DNA of 64,000 nt from an uncultured delta proteobacterium (GTDB taxonomy: Bacteria; Desulfobacterota; Syntrophia; Syntrophales; UBA8958), in contig CAISJV010000078.1 in NCBI GenBank assembly GCA_903885795.1, forward strand, positions 28,452 to 92,451, in the 5' to 3' direction. The notes beneath the pieces were generated by a model. That model was not told where the DNA came from and did not search any database. It saw only the letters and a program-made list of their open reading frames with translations. The position numbers and the translations under genes are program-made. Of the stretch, positions 18,055-26,581 are shown in pieces (the first letter of the stretch is position 1; the number at the start of each line of letters is the position of its first letter).

Positions 18055-18648
18055 ATGAAAAGAATAGGGATATGTTTTTTGATGTGCTTGCTAATGTCAG
18101 GATTGGTTTACGCGAAGGAGGATGCCAAAATGAAGGATACGTTTTCAATAATTCATGCAAGAAAGAGCGTAAGGAATTTTGCCGGCGTACCAGTAAGCAA
18201 AGCCGATCTTGATAAGATCATCAAGGCGGGAATGGCGGCTCCGACGGCAGCTAATATGCAGCCATGGTCATTCATCGTTATAACAGAGAGAAAAATCATG
18301 GATGATCTTGCCGCTGGGCTTCCTAATGCGAAGATGCTTACCAAAGCGGGTGCAGCGATCATCGTCTGTACCGAACCTGATAAGGCAAATGGGAAGAGTA
18401 AGGACTTAGCAATAATTGATGCATCGCTAGCAGGTGAAAACATCCTGCTGGCTATTGAAGCCCTTGATCTTGGCGGTGTATGGACGGCTGCATATCCATA
18501 TCCGGACAGGCTGAAGCATGTAAAAACTGTTCTCAAGATACCTGAGGAAGTTATCCCTTTGAATGTCATCGCCATAGGTGTTCCCGCTGGGCATGATAAA
18601 CCGAAAGACAAATACAAAAAGGAAAGAATTCACTGGGAGATATGGTAA
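18055..18648 (+). CDS. Nitroreductase-family protein with signal peptide
   Basis: This 197-residue FMN-dependent nitroreductase-fold protein has the N-terminal HARKSVRNFAG motif, PTAANMQPWSFIVI and the late segment AIGVPAGHDKPKDKYK, typical of small single-domain members. ATG 18055 is preceded by GGAGGTGA. The first 20 residues form a signal peptide (MKR, hydrophobic ICFLMCLLMSGLV, cleavage after VYA). Most nitroreductases are cytosolic, so an exported one is unusual; it would need flavin in the periplasm. Substrate unknown. Confidence 0.85.
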   Translation: MKRIGICFLMCLLMSGLVYAKEDAKMKDTFSIIHARKSVRNFAGVPVSKADLDKIIKAGMAAPTAANMQPWSFIVITERKIMDDLAAGLPNAKMLTKAGAAIIVCTEPDKANGKSKDLAIIDASLAGENILLAIEALDLGGVWTAAYPYPDRLKHVKTVLKIPEEVIPLNVIAIGVPAGHDKPKDKYKKERIHWEIW

Positions 18649-18846
18649 TGGCGGTCAGCCTCTGCAGGAAACCTTACTAGAGCTGAATACAACTGAAAAC
18701 ATATATAGTAAGCAGGTCGAGAAACCCTATCCTGGATATGCATTATGGAGAAAGATGCTCTGACTAGGATTCCCATGGCTCTCATAATTTTTGTTAACAA
18801 TGTCTATTGCTCGAAATGCTTGTTTTCTTGATCAGTCTTAAATTCA

Positions 18847-19524
18847 TTACATGCTCCCAGCCTTAGGATCTTTCAATCCTTTTATCTGGGACAAGAAAAA
18901 AGGTGGCATGATCTTTTCGAAGTCCTTTACAAATGATTCACGATCAACATAGTGAATGGCCTTCCAACCTTTCTGCCTTGCCCTGTCTACGTGTCCGGGA
19001 TCATCATCAATAAACAGCATTCGATCCGGTTTGGTTTTCAGTGTGTGAACAATATCATCAAAGAGAGTTATATCCCGTTTGCCCTTGCCCAGGTAATAAC
19101 TGTTGAAGATGTGATCAAACCATCTGTAAAAATCTAATCGTTCATTCAACCTGTCTATCATGTCCGTCTGGTCACTGAGGATGCCGACAATGATATTTTC
19201 AGATTTCAGCTTCTTTACCAGATCAATCATCCATCCTCTCAATACGAACCGAGATAAGAATTCCGCTTTGAGGGCGGCATTGTCTCCCTTAACACCTGTT
19301 TTCTCTTTCAGTTCACTCCAGAATACTTCCTCAGATGCTTTCCCCAGAATATAGCCCGTTGAATAATTGACGTCAAAAGCCACTTGAATAAATTCATTTT
19401 CATCAAGTCCATTTGCTTTTGCAATAACCTTAAGACCATTCCTGAAACCTTCCTCAGCGATCACACCGCCAAAATCAAACAGAACCACATCAATCTTGCC
19501 GTTACCCATTATTTTTTTATCCAT
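18847..19524 (-). CDS. HAD-superfamily hydrolase (IA-like)
   Basis: This 225-residue cytosolic protein has motif I DFGGV, motif II GILSDQTD and motif IV FIDDDPGHV. The nucleophile Asp is retained; motif I reads DFGG where phosphatases have DxDG, so the usual general acid Asp is replaced by Gly, as in several HAD-IA groups such as epoxide-hydrolase-N-like proteins. It may not be an ordinary phosphatase. AGAGGT precedes the ATG. Separate 107-bp gap to the downstream thioesterase gene. Confidence 0.8.
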   Translation of the reverse strand: MDKKIMGNGKIDVVLFDFGGVIAEEGFRNGLKVIAKANGLDENEFIQVAFDVNYSTGYILGKASEEVFWSELKEKTGVKGDNAALKAEFLSRFVLRGWMIDLVKKLKSENIIVGILSDQTDMIDRLNERLDFYRWFDHIFNSYYLGKGKRDITLFDDIVHTLKTKPDRMLFIDDDPGHVDRARQKGWKAIHYVDRESFVKDFEKIMPPFFLSQIKGLKDPKAGSM

Positions 19525-19631
19525 CAGAACCTCTAATGCCTATATTTTCTTAGCCTCAAAAGAACTTAAGCGTCATTGTGAGTAACAGTATGCCTGAAAT
19601 CAGTGATGGGTTCCGGGTTGGTCATTCGGCG

Positions 19632-20066
19632 TCATGAAACCGCTTTTTCAAGATCAAGAATCCGCTGCCTCAACTCATCTGATATAATCGCCTTTTTATT
19701 TTCACGATAATTGAAGGCTACGATCAAGCCATCACCTTCGGCGGCTACCTTCTGGAGCCTTGTGCTGACCACAAGATAATTCATCATGAATCGGTCTTGC
19801 TCGATATTTGTCACCTTAGCACCAATGAGAACTTTGTCGGGATATGTCAAAGGCGCCCTGAATCGACAGGATGTGCTCGCCAGGATGGGGCCAATCCCTG
19901 TCCTGTTCATGAGATCCATAACATCCAATTTTCCAAAGTAGGCGATCCGGGCACTTTCAAAATATCTAAAATAGACAACGTTGTTCACATGCTGGAAAGC
20001 ATCCATCTCCCCCCATACCACAGGGATCTCAATAACTACCGGGTAATCCTCTATAAGATTTTCCAT
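19632..20066 (-). CDS. Acyl-CoA thioesterase, 4HBT hot-dog fold (YbgC/FadM-like)
   Basis: This 144-residue hot-dog protein has the diagnostic segment WGEMDAFQHVNNVVYFRYFE, including the catalytic-type Asp and the HVNN helix start. It is expected to hydrolyse acyl-CoA thioesters in the cytosol. I chose the ATG at 20066 (MENLIEDYPV) because it fits the family; in-frame ATGs further upstream give an N-terminal tail that has no family match and no ribosome binding site. Confidence 0.82.
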   Translation of the reverse strand: MENLIEDYPVVIEIPVVWGEMDAFQHVNNVVYFRYFESARIAYFGKLDVMDLMNRTGIGPILASTSCRFRAPLTYPDKVLIGAKVTNIEQDRFMMNYLVVSTRLQKVAAEGDGLIVAFNYRENKKAIISDELRQRILDLEKAVS

Positions 20067-20235
20067 TTCTGTATGATCCTGTTGTTTAGCGTCGAGGCAT
20101 GTTTGAACCGAGATACTTGGCATAATGCAGATCTGTTTTGTTTTTATATCCGGCAAAGGACATCTTGGCAATAAAATCGACCAGCGGATTGGTTATACCG
20201 TTCAAAAAGGTATGCTGTATGATTTTTCATGTTCT

Positions 20236-20625
20236 TTAAGGTTGTTTTTCCTTTATGGCTTTTAATAGACTTGCTGTATCAAAATATACCTCATTACGAA
20301 CAATTTTATCATTTAATATTTCAACAATATCCAAGCCATAATCAACAATGGTGTCATTATTAATCGTAAGAGACACTTTCCATTTCAACGTAAATCCATT
20401 TTCAGTTGGGAATATTTCAACATACTCATATTTCCAGTTGGGATAAAAACTTATAAATTTTCTAAAATATCCGAATATTCGCTCCTTTCCCTTTAGACCT
20501 TGAGGTATAAAAGGATCTGAATAAAAAGCATCCACAGAATAAAATGATATCAATAATTCGGGATTGTTACCCGTCCAAGCAGGCAACCATTGATTGCAAA
20601 AATCTTTTGCTTTTTCTGATTCCAT
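20236..20625 (-). CDS. NTF2-like / SnoaL-fold protein
   Basis: This 129-residue protein begins with MESEKAKDFCNQWLPAWTGNNPELLISFYSVDAFYSDP split over an N-terminal helix and the first strand. It continues with strands typical of the cone-shaped NTF2/SnoaL fold. AAGGAGAAAATC precedes the ATG. The family covers polyketide cyclases, isomerases and many unknown small-molecule binders, so no substrate is proposed. It lies 79 bp after the aldo/keto reductase gene on the same strand, and the two may be cotranscribed. Confidence 0.7.
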   Translation of the reverse strand: MESEKAKDFCNQWLPAWTGNNPELLISFYSVDAFYSDPFIPQGLKGKERIFGYFRKFISFYPNWKYEYVEIFPTENGFTLKWKVSLTINNDTIVDYGLDIVEILNDKIVRNEVYFDTASLLKAIKEKQP

Positions 20626-20704
20626 GATTTTCTCCTTATGCAAAGACGTGAAGGATTTTATACTGCTGCCAGCAGGAAGCAGAGTTTATTATTTGAAGAT
20701 CCTT

Positions 20705-21694
20705 TTACTGGTTTAAAAAGTTCATCATCGCTTCTGGATAACGTAAACCGGCGGCGATTCCCTTTGGGGCAATTTCATTTATATGCCTGATGTCCTCGAT
20801 GGTCAAATGGATATTCAAGGCTTTAGTATTTTCTTCTAGGTAGCTCCGTTTTTTTGTGCCAAAGAGTGGAATGATATGTTCACCCTGCGCCAACAACCAC
20901 GCCAAGGCGAGCTGTGATGGCTTGCAGCCTTTGCTGGATGCCATTTCTTCAATAAGCGCTACGAGCTCCAGATTCTTTTGGAAGTTTTCTCCTTGAAATC
21001 GGGGAGATAACCGCCGATAATCATCTTCGGAAAAATCTTCAAATTTCTTGATCTGACCTGTCAAGAAACCACGTCCCAAGGGACTATAGGCTACAAAGCC
21101 GATACCGAGTTCGATACAGGTTGCGAGGACTTCATCCTCCGGATCACGGGTCCACAAGGAATATTCACTTTGTAATGCCGTTATGGGATGGACAGCGTGC
21201 GCTCGCCGCAATGTTCCGGCATTGACCTCCGACAAGCCCAGGTATCGAATCTTACCTTCCGTGATTAATTGTTCCATGGCAGAAACAGTTTCTTCTATCA
21301 GCGTGTTGGGATCGATACGATGTAAATAATAGAGGTCGATCATTTCGACACCGAGGCGTCTGAGGCTGTCTTCGCATGCTGATTTTACATATTCACGAGA
21401 CCCGTTAAGACCACGGTGATGTGGGTCGGCGCTGCGCAAAATGCCAAACTTGGTAGCAAGAATAATCTTGTCACGAATACCACGAATGGCTTTGCCAACC
21501 AATTCTTCATTTGTAAAAGGGCCATAAACATCGGAGGTATCAAAAAAGTTGATCCCCAACTCAAAAGCCCGATGTATTGTGGCAATCGATTCTTCATCGT
21601 CACGGCGCCCATAAAATTCCGACATCCCCATACAACCCAAGCCCATTGCCGATACCACAGGGCCAATTGCCCCTAACTGTCTATTCATCATCAA
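20705..21694 (-). CDS. Aldo/keto reductase
   Basis: This NADPH-dependent TIM-barrel oxidoreductase has 329 residues. The catalytic tetrad is visible as Asp and Tyr in FFDTSDVYG, Lys in ILATKFG and His in [18 protein letters not shown] and the C-terminal [18 protein letters not shown] are typical of the AKR13/YhdN-like group. GGGAGG lies upstream of two consecutive ATG codons. Substrate not predictable. Confidence 0.92.
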   Translation of the reverse strand: MMMNRQLGAIGPVVSAMGLGCMGMSEFYGRRDDEESIATIHRAFELGINFFDTSDVYGPFTNEELVGKAIRGIRDKIILATKFGILRSADPHHRGLNGSREYVKSACEDSLRRLGVEMIDLYYLHRIDPNTLIEETVSAMEQLITEGKIRYLGLSEVNAGTLRRAHAVHPITALQSEYSLWTRDPEDEVLATCIELGIGFVAYSPLGRGFLTGQIKKFEDFSEDDYRRLSPRFQGENFQKNLELVALIEEMASSKGCKPSQLALAWLLAQGEHIIPLFGTKKRSYLEENTKALNIHLTIEDIRHINEIAPKGIAAGLRYPEAMMNFLNQ

Positions 21695-21916
21695 AAATAC
21701 CTCCCATGATCTGTCATTAAAAAAAGTGTGTTTGCCATGTAAGTCTTCACCGTCTGAGGCTTATTTACTTCCATAACTTAATTTGATGTCCTGGATCCCT
21801 GCAACGACGAGAAATCAATCGATCAGGAAACTAACTGAAGGTAGCTCTCGCTTCGACATCCCGTTATTTATCGCAGCGAACGTCCGCTCAAAGAACAGCT
21901 TGAATTTCAATTTCTA

Positions 21917-21946
21917 TTGACATATCTATCAACATAGTCATATCAT
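21917..21946 (+). promoter_or_regulatory. Putative sigma-70 promoter upstream of the HU relic
   Basis: TTGACA (21917-21922), 18-bp spacer, TATCAT (21941-21946), 45 bp before an ATG with GGAG. The preceding 220 bp, back to the aldo/keto reductase start, hold no gene that I can see. Confidence 0.45.
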
Positions 21947-21990
21947 TCACGAAAATCAAGATAATTAAACAGTTGATGGAGACAACGATC

Positions 21991-22086
21991 ATGGACAAAT
22001 CAGGCCTTATCGCAGCTCTAGACGCTAAACAGGCAACAAACATCATCAATTTGATTTTAAAACGATTTCTGGATATAATGATATGA
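21991..22086 (+). pseudogene. HU/IHF-like DNA-binding protein, N-terminal relic
   Basis: The 31-codon frame reads MDKSGLIAALDAKQ then ATNIINLILKRF. This resembles the first two helices of HU-family proteins (M-x-KSGLI-x-AL ... VNL-F) with about ten residues deleted between them, and it stops before the beta arm. GGAG lies nine bases upstream and a consensus-like promoter precedes it. I regard it as a decayed remnant; a functional microprotein cannot be excluded. Confidence 0.35.
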
Positions 22087-22099
22087 AGAAGGGAAGCCC

Positions 22100-22225
22100 A
22101 TGCGTCCTGGAGACATCGCCGAGAAAGCTGCAAGGGACAAATATGATGCCTCAAAGATCATTGATCAGATGAGGAAGGAAGGAAAAGTGGCGTCACCGAA
22201 GCGATGTTTCTACGCCCCGGTGTGA
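22100..22225 (+). pseudogene. Winged-helix C-terminal fragment
   Basis: The frame from ATG 22100 gives 41 residues (MRPGDIAEKA, KIIDQMRKEGKVASPKRC, FYAPV). Homologous reading continues upstream through EEGKP until a stop, so the N-terminus is lost. It matches the recognition helix and wing of small archaeal/deltaproteobacterial winged-helix proteins ending in SPKRCYYAP. It ends 27 bp before the next gene. It is probably a relic, possibly scrambled together with the adjacent HU fragment. Confidence 0.4.
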
Positions 22226-22252
22226 GTTGATAACATTTCTGAGGAATTGGCA

Positions 22253-22897
22253 ATGAACTGGAAAAAATTCATTACAGAGAATTGGAAAATCATCGTTTTT
22301 CTGTTATTTGCGATGTTGGTTAAGGATAATGCGGTGTTTAGTCAAAGTGAAAAAATATCAGTTGAAAGTAATGGGTTAGTTCAAAAATCGTCATCTGGTT
22401 TCGATGTTGACAGAAAATCAGCCATCATTGCTGCGTTAAGAGAAGCCGTAGAGAAAGCTTGCGGGGTATCAATACAGAGCAAAACACAAGTTGAGGATTT
22501 TGTTGTGGTCAAAGATGTTATCAATACAGAATTATCCAATCGAAATAATGAGTTGATAATGTCTGACTATCGCATAGTTTTTGAACCTAGAGGCTATACA
22601 AAAATCGATAATACCGATATGTTAGAAATCAAGCTGGAAGTTAATTTCAAGAAAAGAAATAAACCGAACTATGGAGTAGTCCCGTCAAAGAAGACGAAAA
22701 TTAAACAGGAAGAGGACAACCCTCCTCAAGAAAACAATTCTCCTCCCTCTCAACAGATTCCTCGATCTGCAACTCCATCACAGCTCTACTGTTGTGATGT
22801 GTATGGAATTGCTCGATGTCCTATGGTTCTACCCGGACAGGTAGGCGCCTCATGCTTTTGCCCCGGGCAAGGGTGGGGTACTATTTGCGTAAAATAA
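22253..22897 (+). CDS. Exported hypothetical protein with Cys-rich tail
   Basis: This 214-residue protein has a hydrophobic N-terminal segment (IIVFLLFAMLV), consistent with a signal peptide or anchor. A domain at about 40-130 (AIIAALREAVEKACGVSIQSKTQVED, YRIVFEPRGY, LEIKLEVNFK) resembles the FlgT-N/LPP20-type fold of envelope proteins. A Pro/Gln/Asn-rich linker follows, then a compact tail with six cysteines (CCDVYGIARC, CFCPGQGWGTIC), probably disulfide-bonded outside the cytoplasm. GAGG precedes the ATG at 22253. Its codon use is more AT-rich than the core genes, suggesting transfer. Function unknown. Confidence 0.7.
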   Translation: MNWKKFITENWKIIVFLLFAMLVKDNAVFSQSEKISVESNGLVQKSSSGFDVDRKSAIIAALREAVEKACGVSIQSKTQVEDFVVVKDVINTELSNRNNELIMSDYRIVFEPRGYTKIDNTDMLEIKLEVNFKKRNKPNYGVVPSKKTKIKQEEDNPPQENNSPPSQQIPRSATPSQLYCCDVYGIARCPMVLPGQVGASCFCPGQGWGTICVK

Positions 22898-23093
22898 GCA
22901 AACGCGGAATATAATTGATGGTCGTGATTGTCATATTGGTAATGTGAACGCTCATATCTCCCACAATCGTCATGCTGGTCGCCATTTTGCCAGCTTGGAC
23001 CATACGCAAAAGCGGCAGTGGCCAAAAGCATCACACTCACAAAAAAATAGGGGCAACAAGTCATTGTTGAAACTTGCAACCCCTTAATTTTTT

Positions 23094-23180
23094 TGGTGCC
23101 GGAGGACGGAATCGAACCGTCATGAAGTTGCCCTCGGGGGATTTTGAGTCCCCTGCGTCTACCAGTTTCACCACTCCGGC
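23094..23180 (-). tRNA. tRNA-Leu (anticodon CAA)
   Basis: On the minus strand an 87-nt class II tRNA with a long variable arm starts GCCGGAG and ends CTCCGGC-A-CCA with encoded CCA. The anticodon loop CTCAAAA, between GGGGA and TCCCC, gives CAA, which reads UUG. The T arm has GTTCGATTC. Confidence 0.97.
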
Positions 23181-23190
23181 TTGGCGGGGG

Positions 23191-23218
23191 ATTATATAAG
23201 GGGGGGCTGAAATGTCAA
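23191..23218 (-). promoter_or_regulatory. Consensus promoter of tRNA-Leu
   Basis: Read on the minus strand: TTGACA (23213-23218), 16-bp spacer, TATAAT (23191-23196), ten bases before the tRNA 5' end. Both hexamers are perfect matches. Confidence 0.8.
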
Positions 23219-23298
23219 GAAGAAATGACAAAAGAATAATTTGTCTTGAAAATAAAAGTTTGACCATATACTAAGGACGCCTTTTATGGAGTCATTCA

Positions 23299-23724
23299 AT
23301 GAGAATTATCGGGCTCGATTACGGTGAGAAACGGATCGGGGTTGCCGTAACGGATGAAATGGGAATGATCGCCCAGCCTGCCGACGTAATCGTAAGGAAA
23401 AACAGGCAAAAGGATTTGGAATCCATTACTGCGCTTGTAAAAAAATATTGCCCGGAAAAGATTGTTATCGGCTATCCGGTCCGGCTGGACGGCGCCGAGG
23501 GCATTCAATGTCAAAAGGTGAACCGCTTTGCGGAGATCATTGCATCGCACCTGAAGCTACCCGTCATCCGCTGGGACGAGGCATTTTCAACAAAGGAAGC
23601 GGAGGAAATCCTCATGCGTTCTCACATGAAACGAGAGAAAAGGAAGGAAGTCGTGGACAAACTTGCTGCCAGCATTATCCTTCAGGACTATCTGCAATCA
23701 CTCCCTCCCCGGCAAACCGCTTAA
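23299..23724 (+). CDS. ruvX: RuvX/YqgF family nuclease-like protein
   Basis: This 141-residue RNase H-fold protein has N-terminal IIGLDYGEKRIGVAVTD with the first catalytic Asp, VIGYPVRLDG, WDEAFSTKEAEE and a C-terminal KLAASIILQDYL with the distal Asp. The family acts in 16S rRNA 5' maturation and has been linked to Holliday junction processing. mltG begins 12 bp downstream. Confidence 0.92.
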   Translation: MRIIGLDYGEKRIGVAVTDEMGMIAQPADVIVRKNRQKDLESITALVKKYCPEKIVIGYPVRLDGAEGIQCQKVNRFAEIIASHLKLPVIRWDEAFSTKEAEEILMRSHMKREKRKEVVDKLAASIILQDYLQSLPPRQTA

Positions 23725-23736
23725 CTCGTATAAGCT

Positions 23737-24750
23737 ATGAAATTATTGCGCAATTTATACACTAAACCGACTATTTCATTCTTTCTCGGGTTGCTCATTT
23801 TGAGTAGTCTGGTTTTTGTCAACTTCGCCCGTCAACCCGTCGGACATTCATCCGAAACGATCCTGGTCGAAATTCCCCGGGGGACAGGATTTGTGCAAAT
23901 CATTGATATTCTCGACAATGCGGGCCTCGTTGAAAACAAGCCATTTTTTTATGCCCTGGCCATTATGAAAGGTGCGGCCAGACAGATCAAGGCCGGGGAA
24001 TATGAACTTTCCGACGCAATGCCGCCTCTCGATATCATTGATAAACTGGTTAAGGGAGACACTAAGGTGTATAAGGTAACCATCCCTGAAGATTTTACAG
24101 TCCGGGAAATTGCCGCACGTCTGGCTGAATATGAATTAGTTCCTGAAAAAACATTCCTGAAGCTGGCCTTTGATCATGATTTCGTGAAGACCCTTAACAT
24201 ACCCGGGAAAACGATGGAAGGATACCTCTACCCGGAGACATACCTGCTTGACCGCTCCATGGGATCAAAAGAAATCATCCAGCTCATGAACCAGGAGTTT
24301 TGGAGAAGATTTACCCCGGACATGCGCCAGCGGGCGGCGGCAATGGGCATGACCATCACGGAGGTCGTCACTCTTGCCTCCATCATTGGGAAAGAAACAG
24401 GGTTCAAGGATGAAAAGCCAATGGTTTCAGCGGTATTTCACAATCGTTTGAAAAAAGGAATGAAACTGCAAAGCGATCCTACCGCTGTCTACAATCTCGA
24501 TGATTTTGACGGCAAAATAAGAAGAAGTCATCTATTAAGAAATACACCACACAATACATACCGTAATAGTGGCCTGCCGCCGGGACCTATTGCCAACCCC
24601 GACATCAACTCACTAACGGCGGCCCTTTATCCGGCAAGAGTAAATTATCTGTATTTTGTAGCAAACAACAATGGATCCCACCAGTTTTCCTCAACCCTGA
24701 TTGACCACCACCAAGCCGTTTCAAAGTATCAAATCCTAAGGAAAAAATAA
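23737..24750 (+). CDS. mltG: Endolytic murein transglycosylase MltG
   Basis: MltG cleaves nascent glycan strands and helps set their length. The 337-residue protein has a short cytoplasmic N-terminus, one membrane segment (ISFFLGLLILSSLVFV), a LysM-like region and the YceG catalytic domain with VTLASIIGKETG, LQSDPTAVYN and NTYRNSGLPPGPIANP. Many relatives have a Glu where this one has Gly in SIIGKET; the next Glu of the motif is kept. It directly precedes the dcw cluster, fitting its wall role. Confidence 0.93.
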   Translation: MKLLRNLYTKPTISFFLGLLILSSLVFVNFARQPVGHSSETILVEIPRGTGFVQIIDILDNAGLVENKPFFYALAIMKGAARQIKAGEYELSDAMPPLDIIDKLVKGDTKVYKVTIPEDFTVREIAARLAEYELVPEKTFLKLAFDHDFVKTLNIPGKTMEGYLYPETYLLDRSMGSKEIIQLMNQEFWRRFTPDMRQRAAAMGMTITEVVTLASIIGKETGFKDEKPMVSAVFHNRLKKGMKLQSDPTAVYNLDDFDGKIRRSHLLRNTPHNTYRNSGLPPGPIANPDINSLTAALYPARVNYLYFVANNNGSHQFSSTLIDHHQAVSKYQILRKK

Positions 24751-24760
24751 TAAAATTTCC

Positions 24761-24790
24761 TTGACAAACCTTAGGCGCCTCATTTATAGT
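24761..24790 (+). promoter_or_regulatory. Promoter of the dcw cluster
   Basis: TTGACA (24761-24766), 18-bp spacer, TATAGT (24785-24790). The start point would be near 24797, at the first MraZ box. Confidence 0.8.
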
Positions 24791-24797
24791 GCACCAC

Positions 24798-24823
24798 GTG
24801 GAGCAAAGTGGAGTATTGTGGAG
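24798..24823 (+). promoter_or_regulatory. MraZ operator: three GTGGAG boxes at 10-bp spacing
   Basis: GTGGAG occurs at 24798, 24808 and 24818, with 4-bp spacers, so one box falls on each helical turn. MraZ is known to bind tandem TGGG/GTGG-type boxes upstream of its own gene. The boxes overlap the expected transcription start and reach to 12 bases before the mraZ ATG, consistent with autorepression of the division cluster. Confidence 0.85.
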
Positions 24824-24834
24824 GGAGAGCGTCG

Positions 24835-25290
24835 ATGTCTGTATTCAGGGGACAATATTACCACACCATAGATGACAAGGGAAGAGTCATTTTCCCCTCT
24901 AAGCTAAGAGAGGTCTTTGCCGAAAAAAGCAACGGCCAGATGGTCATCACCAAAATGAACGACTATCTCATGGTCTTTCCTCAAAATGAGTGGGAGATCA
25001 TCGAGGAAAAGGTCTGGCACCAATCCATCCTTCGCAGGCAGGTCCGTGATTTCCAACGTTTTTTCATGTCCAGCGCTGTAGATTGTATCATAGATAGCCA
25101 GGGGCGTGTCCTCGTCCCACCCAATCTTCGAGAATACGCTAAATTGGAAAAGGACATCGTCCTGGTCGGTATGCTCCGTAACGTCGAAATCTGGAACCGG
25201 GAACGTTTCGACGGCGAAATGAAGAGAATGGGCGATCAGAGCGATGATTCAGTCGACTTCATGGACTACATGGCAAACCTGGGAATTTGA
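24835..25290 (+). CDS. mraZ: Transcriptional regulator MraZ
   Basis: This 151-residue DNA-binding protein has two SpoVT/AbrB-type half domains, marked by [13 protein letters not shown] near the N-terminus and [13 protein letters not shown] in the middle. The ATG at 24835 ([13 protein letters not shown]) fits the family and follows GGAGGGAG; an upstream in-frame start is not needed. MraZ oligomers bind the repeats just upstream and regulate the division/wall operon. Confidence 0.96.
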   Translation: MSVFRGQYYHTIDDKGRVIFPSKLREVFAEKSNGQMVITKMNDYLMVFPQNEWEIIEEKVWHQSILRRQVRDFQRFFMSSAVDCIIDSQGRVLVPPNLREYAKLEKDIVLVGMLRNVEIWNRERFDGEMKRMGDQSDDSVDFMDYMANLGI

Positions 25291-25304
25291 TAGGAAACCA
25301 TGAA

Positions 25305-26240
25305 ATGCACTTTTTTCACAAACCGGCCCTGCTCAGAGAAGCCATTGCCTCCCTCAGTTGCAAGGCGGGAGGCGTCTATGTCGATGGGACCGTAGGCGGC
25401 GCTGGTCATGCAATTGGAATCCTTGAGGAAAGCGCACCGGATGGCTTGTTGATCGGCATCGACGCTGATGAAGACGCGCTCCAGGTCGCTGAAAAGCGAT
25501 TAAACCCCTTCAGTGGCAGGGTTACTCTGGCAAGGGGGAATTTTGCCGACATAGGCGATATCCTGGTTGGCCTGAATATTTACCATGTTGATGGCATCCT
25601 CCTCGATTTGGGGGTGTCGTCTCATCAGTTGGATGCAGGGGAGAGGGGATTCAGTTTCTCGAAGGAGGCCCTTTTAGACATGCGAATGGACTTTCGTCAA
25701 CAAACGAGCGCTCATACCCTCGTAAATACCCTCCCCGAATCCTCGTTGGCGAAGATCATCCGGGAATACGGTGAAGAAACCATGGCCAAAAGAATTGCCC
25801 GGACCATAGTTGCCGCGCGAAAATCAAAACATATCGAAACCACAACAGAATTGGCGAGCATAATTTTGTCGGTAATCCCGAATAAACTCCATGGGCACCG
25901 GTTGCACCCGGCAACCAAGACATTCCAGGCCCTTCGTATCGCCGTCAACAAGGAATTATCCAGCCTCCAGAGTGCCCTCGACGAAGGGATCGACCTGCTA
26001 CGCAAGGGGGGCAGGTTTTCTGTCATTTCCTACCATTCCCTGGAGGACAGGATAGTAAAAACCTCTTTCCGTTCCTACGAAAATCCTTGCATTTGCCCAC
26101 ACGATATCCCTGTTTGCAATTGCCAGAGACAAGCGAAGGCCAAGGTTGTTTACCGCCGGCCCGTTACGCCGTCAGATGCAGAAATTTCTGATAATCCGAG
26201 GGCAAGAAGCGCCAAACTTCGTACCGCCGAGAGGACATGA
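25305..26240 (+). CDS. rsmH: 16S rRNA (cytosine-1402-N4)-methyltransferase
   Basis: This 311-residue SAM-dependent enzyme modifies C1402 in the ribosomal P site. It has the SAM motif VDGTVGGAGHA, LLDLGVSSHQLD, GFSFSKEALLDMRMD and the C-terminal ISYHSLEDRIVK. The ATG at 25305 is preceded by AGGA and fits the family start M-x-FFHKPALLREA. A TTG at 25287 overlapping the mraZ stop is an alternative. The gene is second in the dcw cluster, its usual place. Confidence 0.95.
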   Translation: MHFFHKPALLREAIASLSCKAGGVYVDGTVGGAGHAIGILEESAPDGLLIGIDADEDALQVAEKRLNPFSGRVTLARGNFADIGDILVGLNIYHVDGILLDLGVSSHQLDAGERGFSFSKEALLDMRMDFRQQTSAHTLVNTLPESSLAKIIREYGEETMAKRIARTIVAARKSKHIETTTELASIILSVIPNKLHGHRLHPATKTFQALRIAVNKELSSLQSALDEGIDLLRKGGRFSVISYHSLEDRIVKTSFRSYENPCICPHDIPVCNCQRQAKAKVVYRRPVTPSDAEISDNPRARSAKLRTAERT

Positions 26241-26243
26241 AAA

Positions 26244-26564
26244 ATGGCTGTTAGTGAAGCCCTGAAGGGAACTCTTCAAGAGGAACAAAAGAAAACCGGA
26301 GAGATTAAATATTCCATTTACATCGTAGCCGCCCTGGCGCTCATGTCCGTGCTCCTCTGCTACGTTGCTTCCCATATCCAGATGACGAAGCTTGAATACC
26401 AGATTGCCGAAGAAGTCGGCCGCAAAGAACGGTTGATGGACGAACAGAAAAAACTGAAGGTAGAGATTGCCACCTTAAAATCTCCACAACGCATCGCGGC
26501 AATTGCCAGGGAGAAGCTACAGATGACCCATCCTGACAAGGATCAGGTCATCACGATTAAATAA
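26244..26564 (+). CDS. ftsL: Cell division protein FtsL
   Basis: This 106-residue bitopic membrane protein has a cytoplasmic N-terminus (about 22 residues), one membrane helix (SIYIVAALALMSVLLCYVA) and a periplasmic coiled coil (EYQIAEEVGRKERLMDEQKKL). A hydrophobic LKSPQRIAAIAREKLQM segment follows. It joins FtsB and FtsQ in the divisome. Identity rests on topology and on its place between rsmH and ftsI, since FtsL sequences diverge widely. Confidence 0.88.
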   Translation: MAVSEALKGTLQEEQKKTGEIKYSIYIVAALALMSVLLCYVASHIQMTKLEYQIAEEVGRKERLMDEQKKLKVEIATLKSPQRIAAIAREKLQMTHPDKDQVITIK

Positions 26565-26581
26565 ATTTTGGCTTGGTATTG

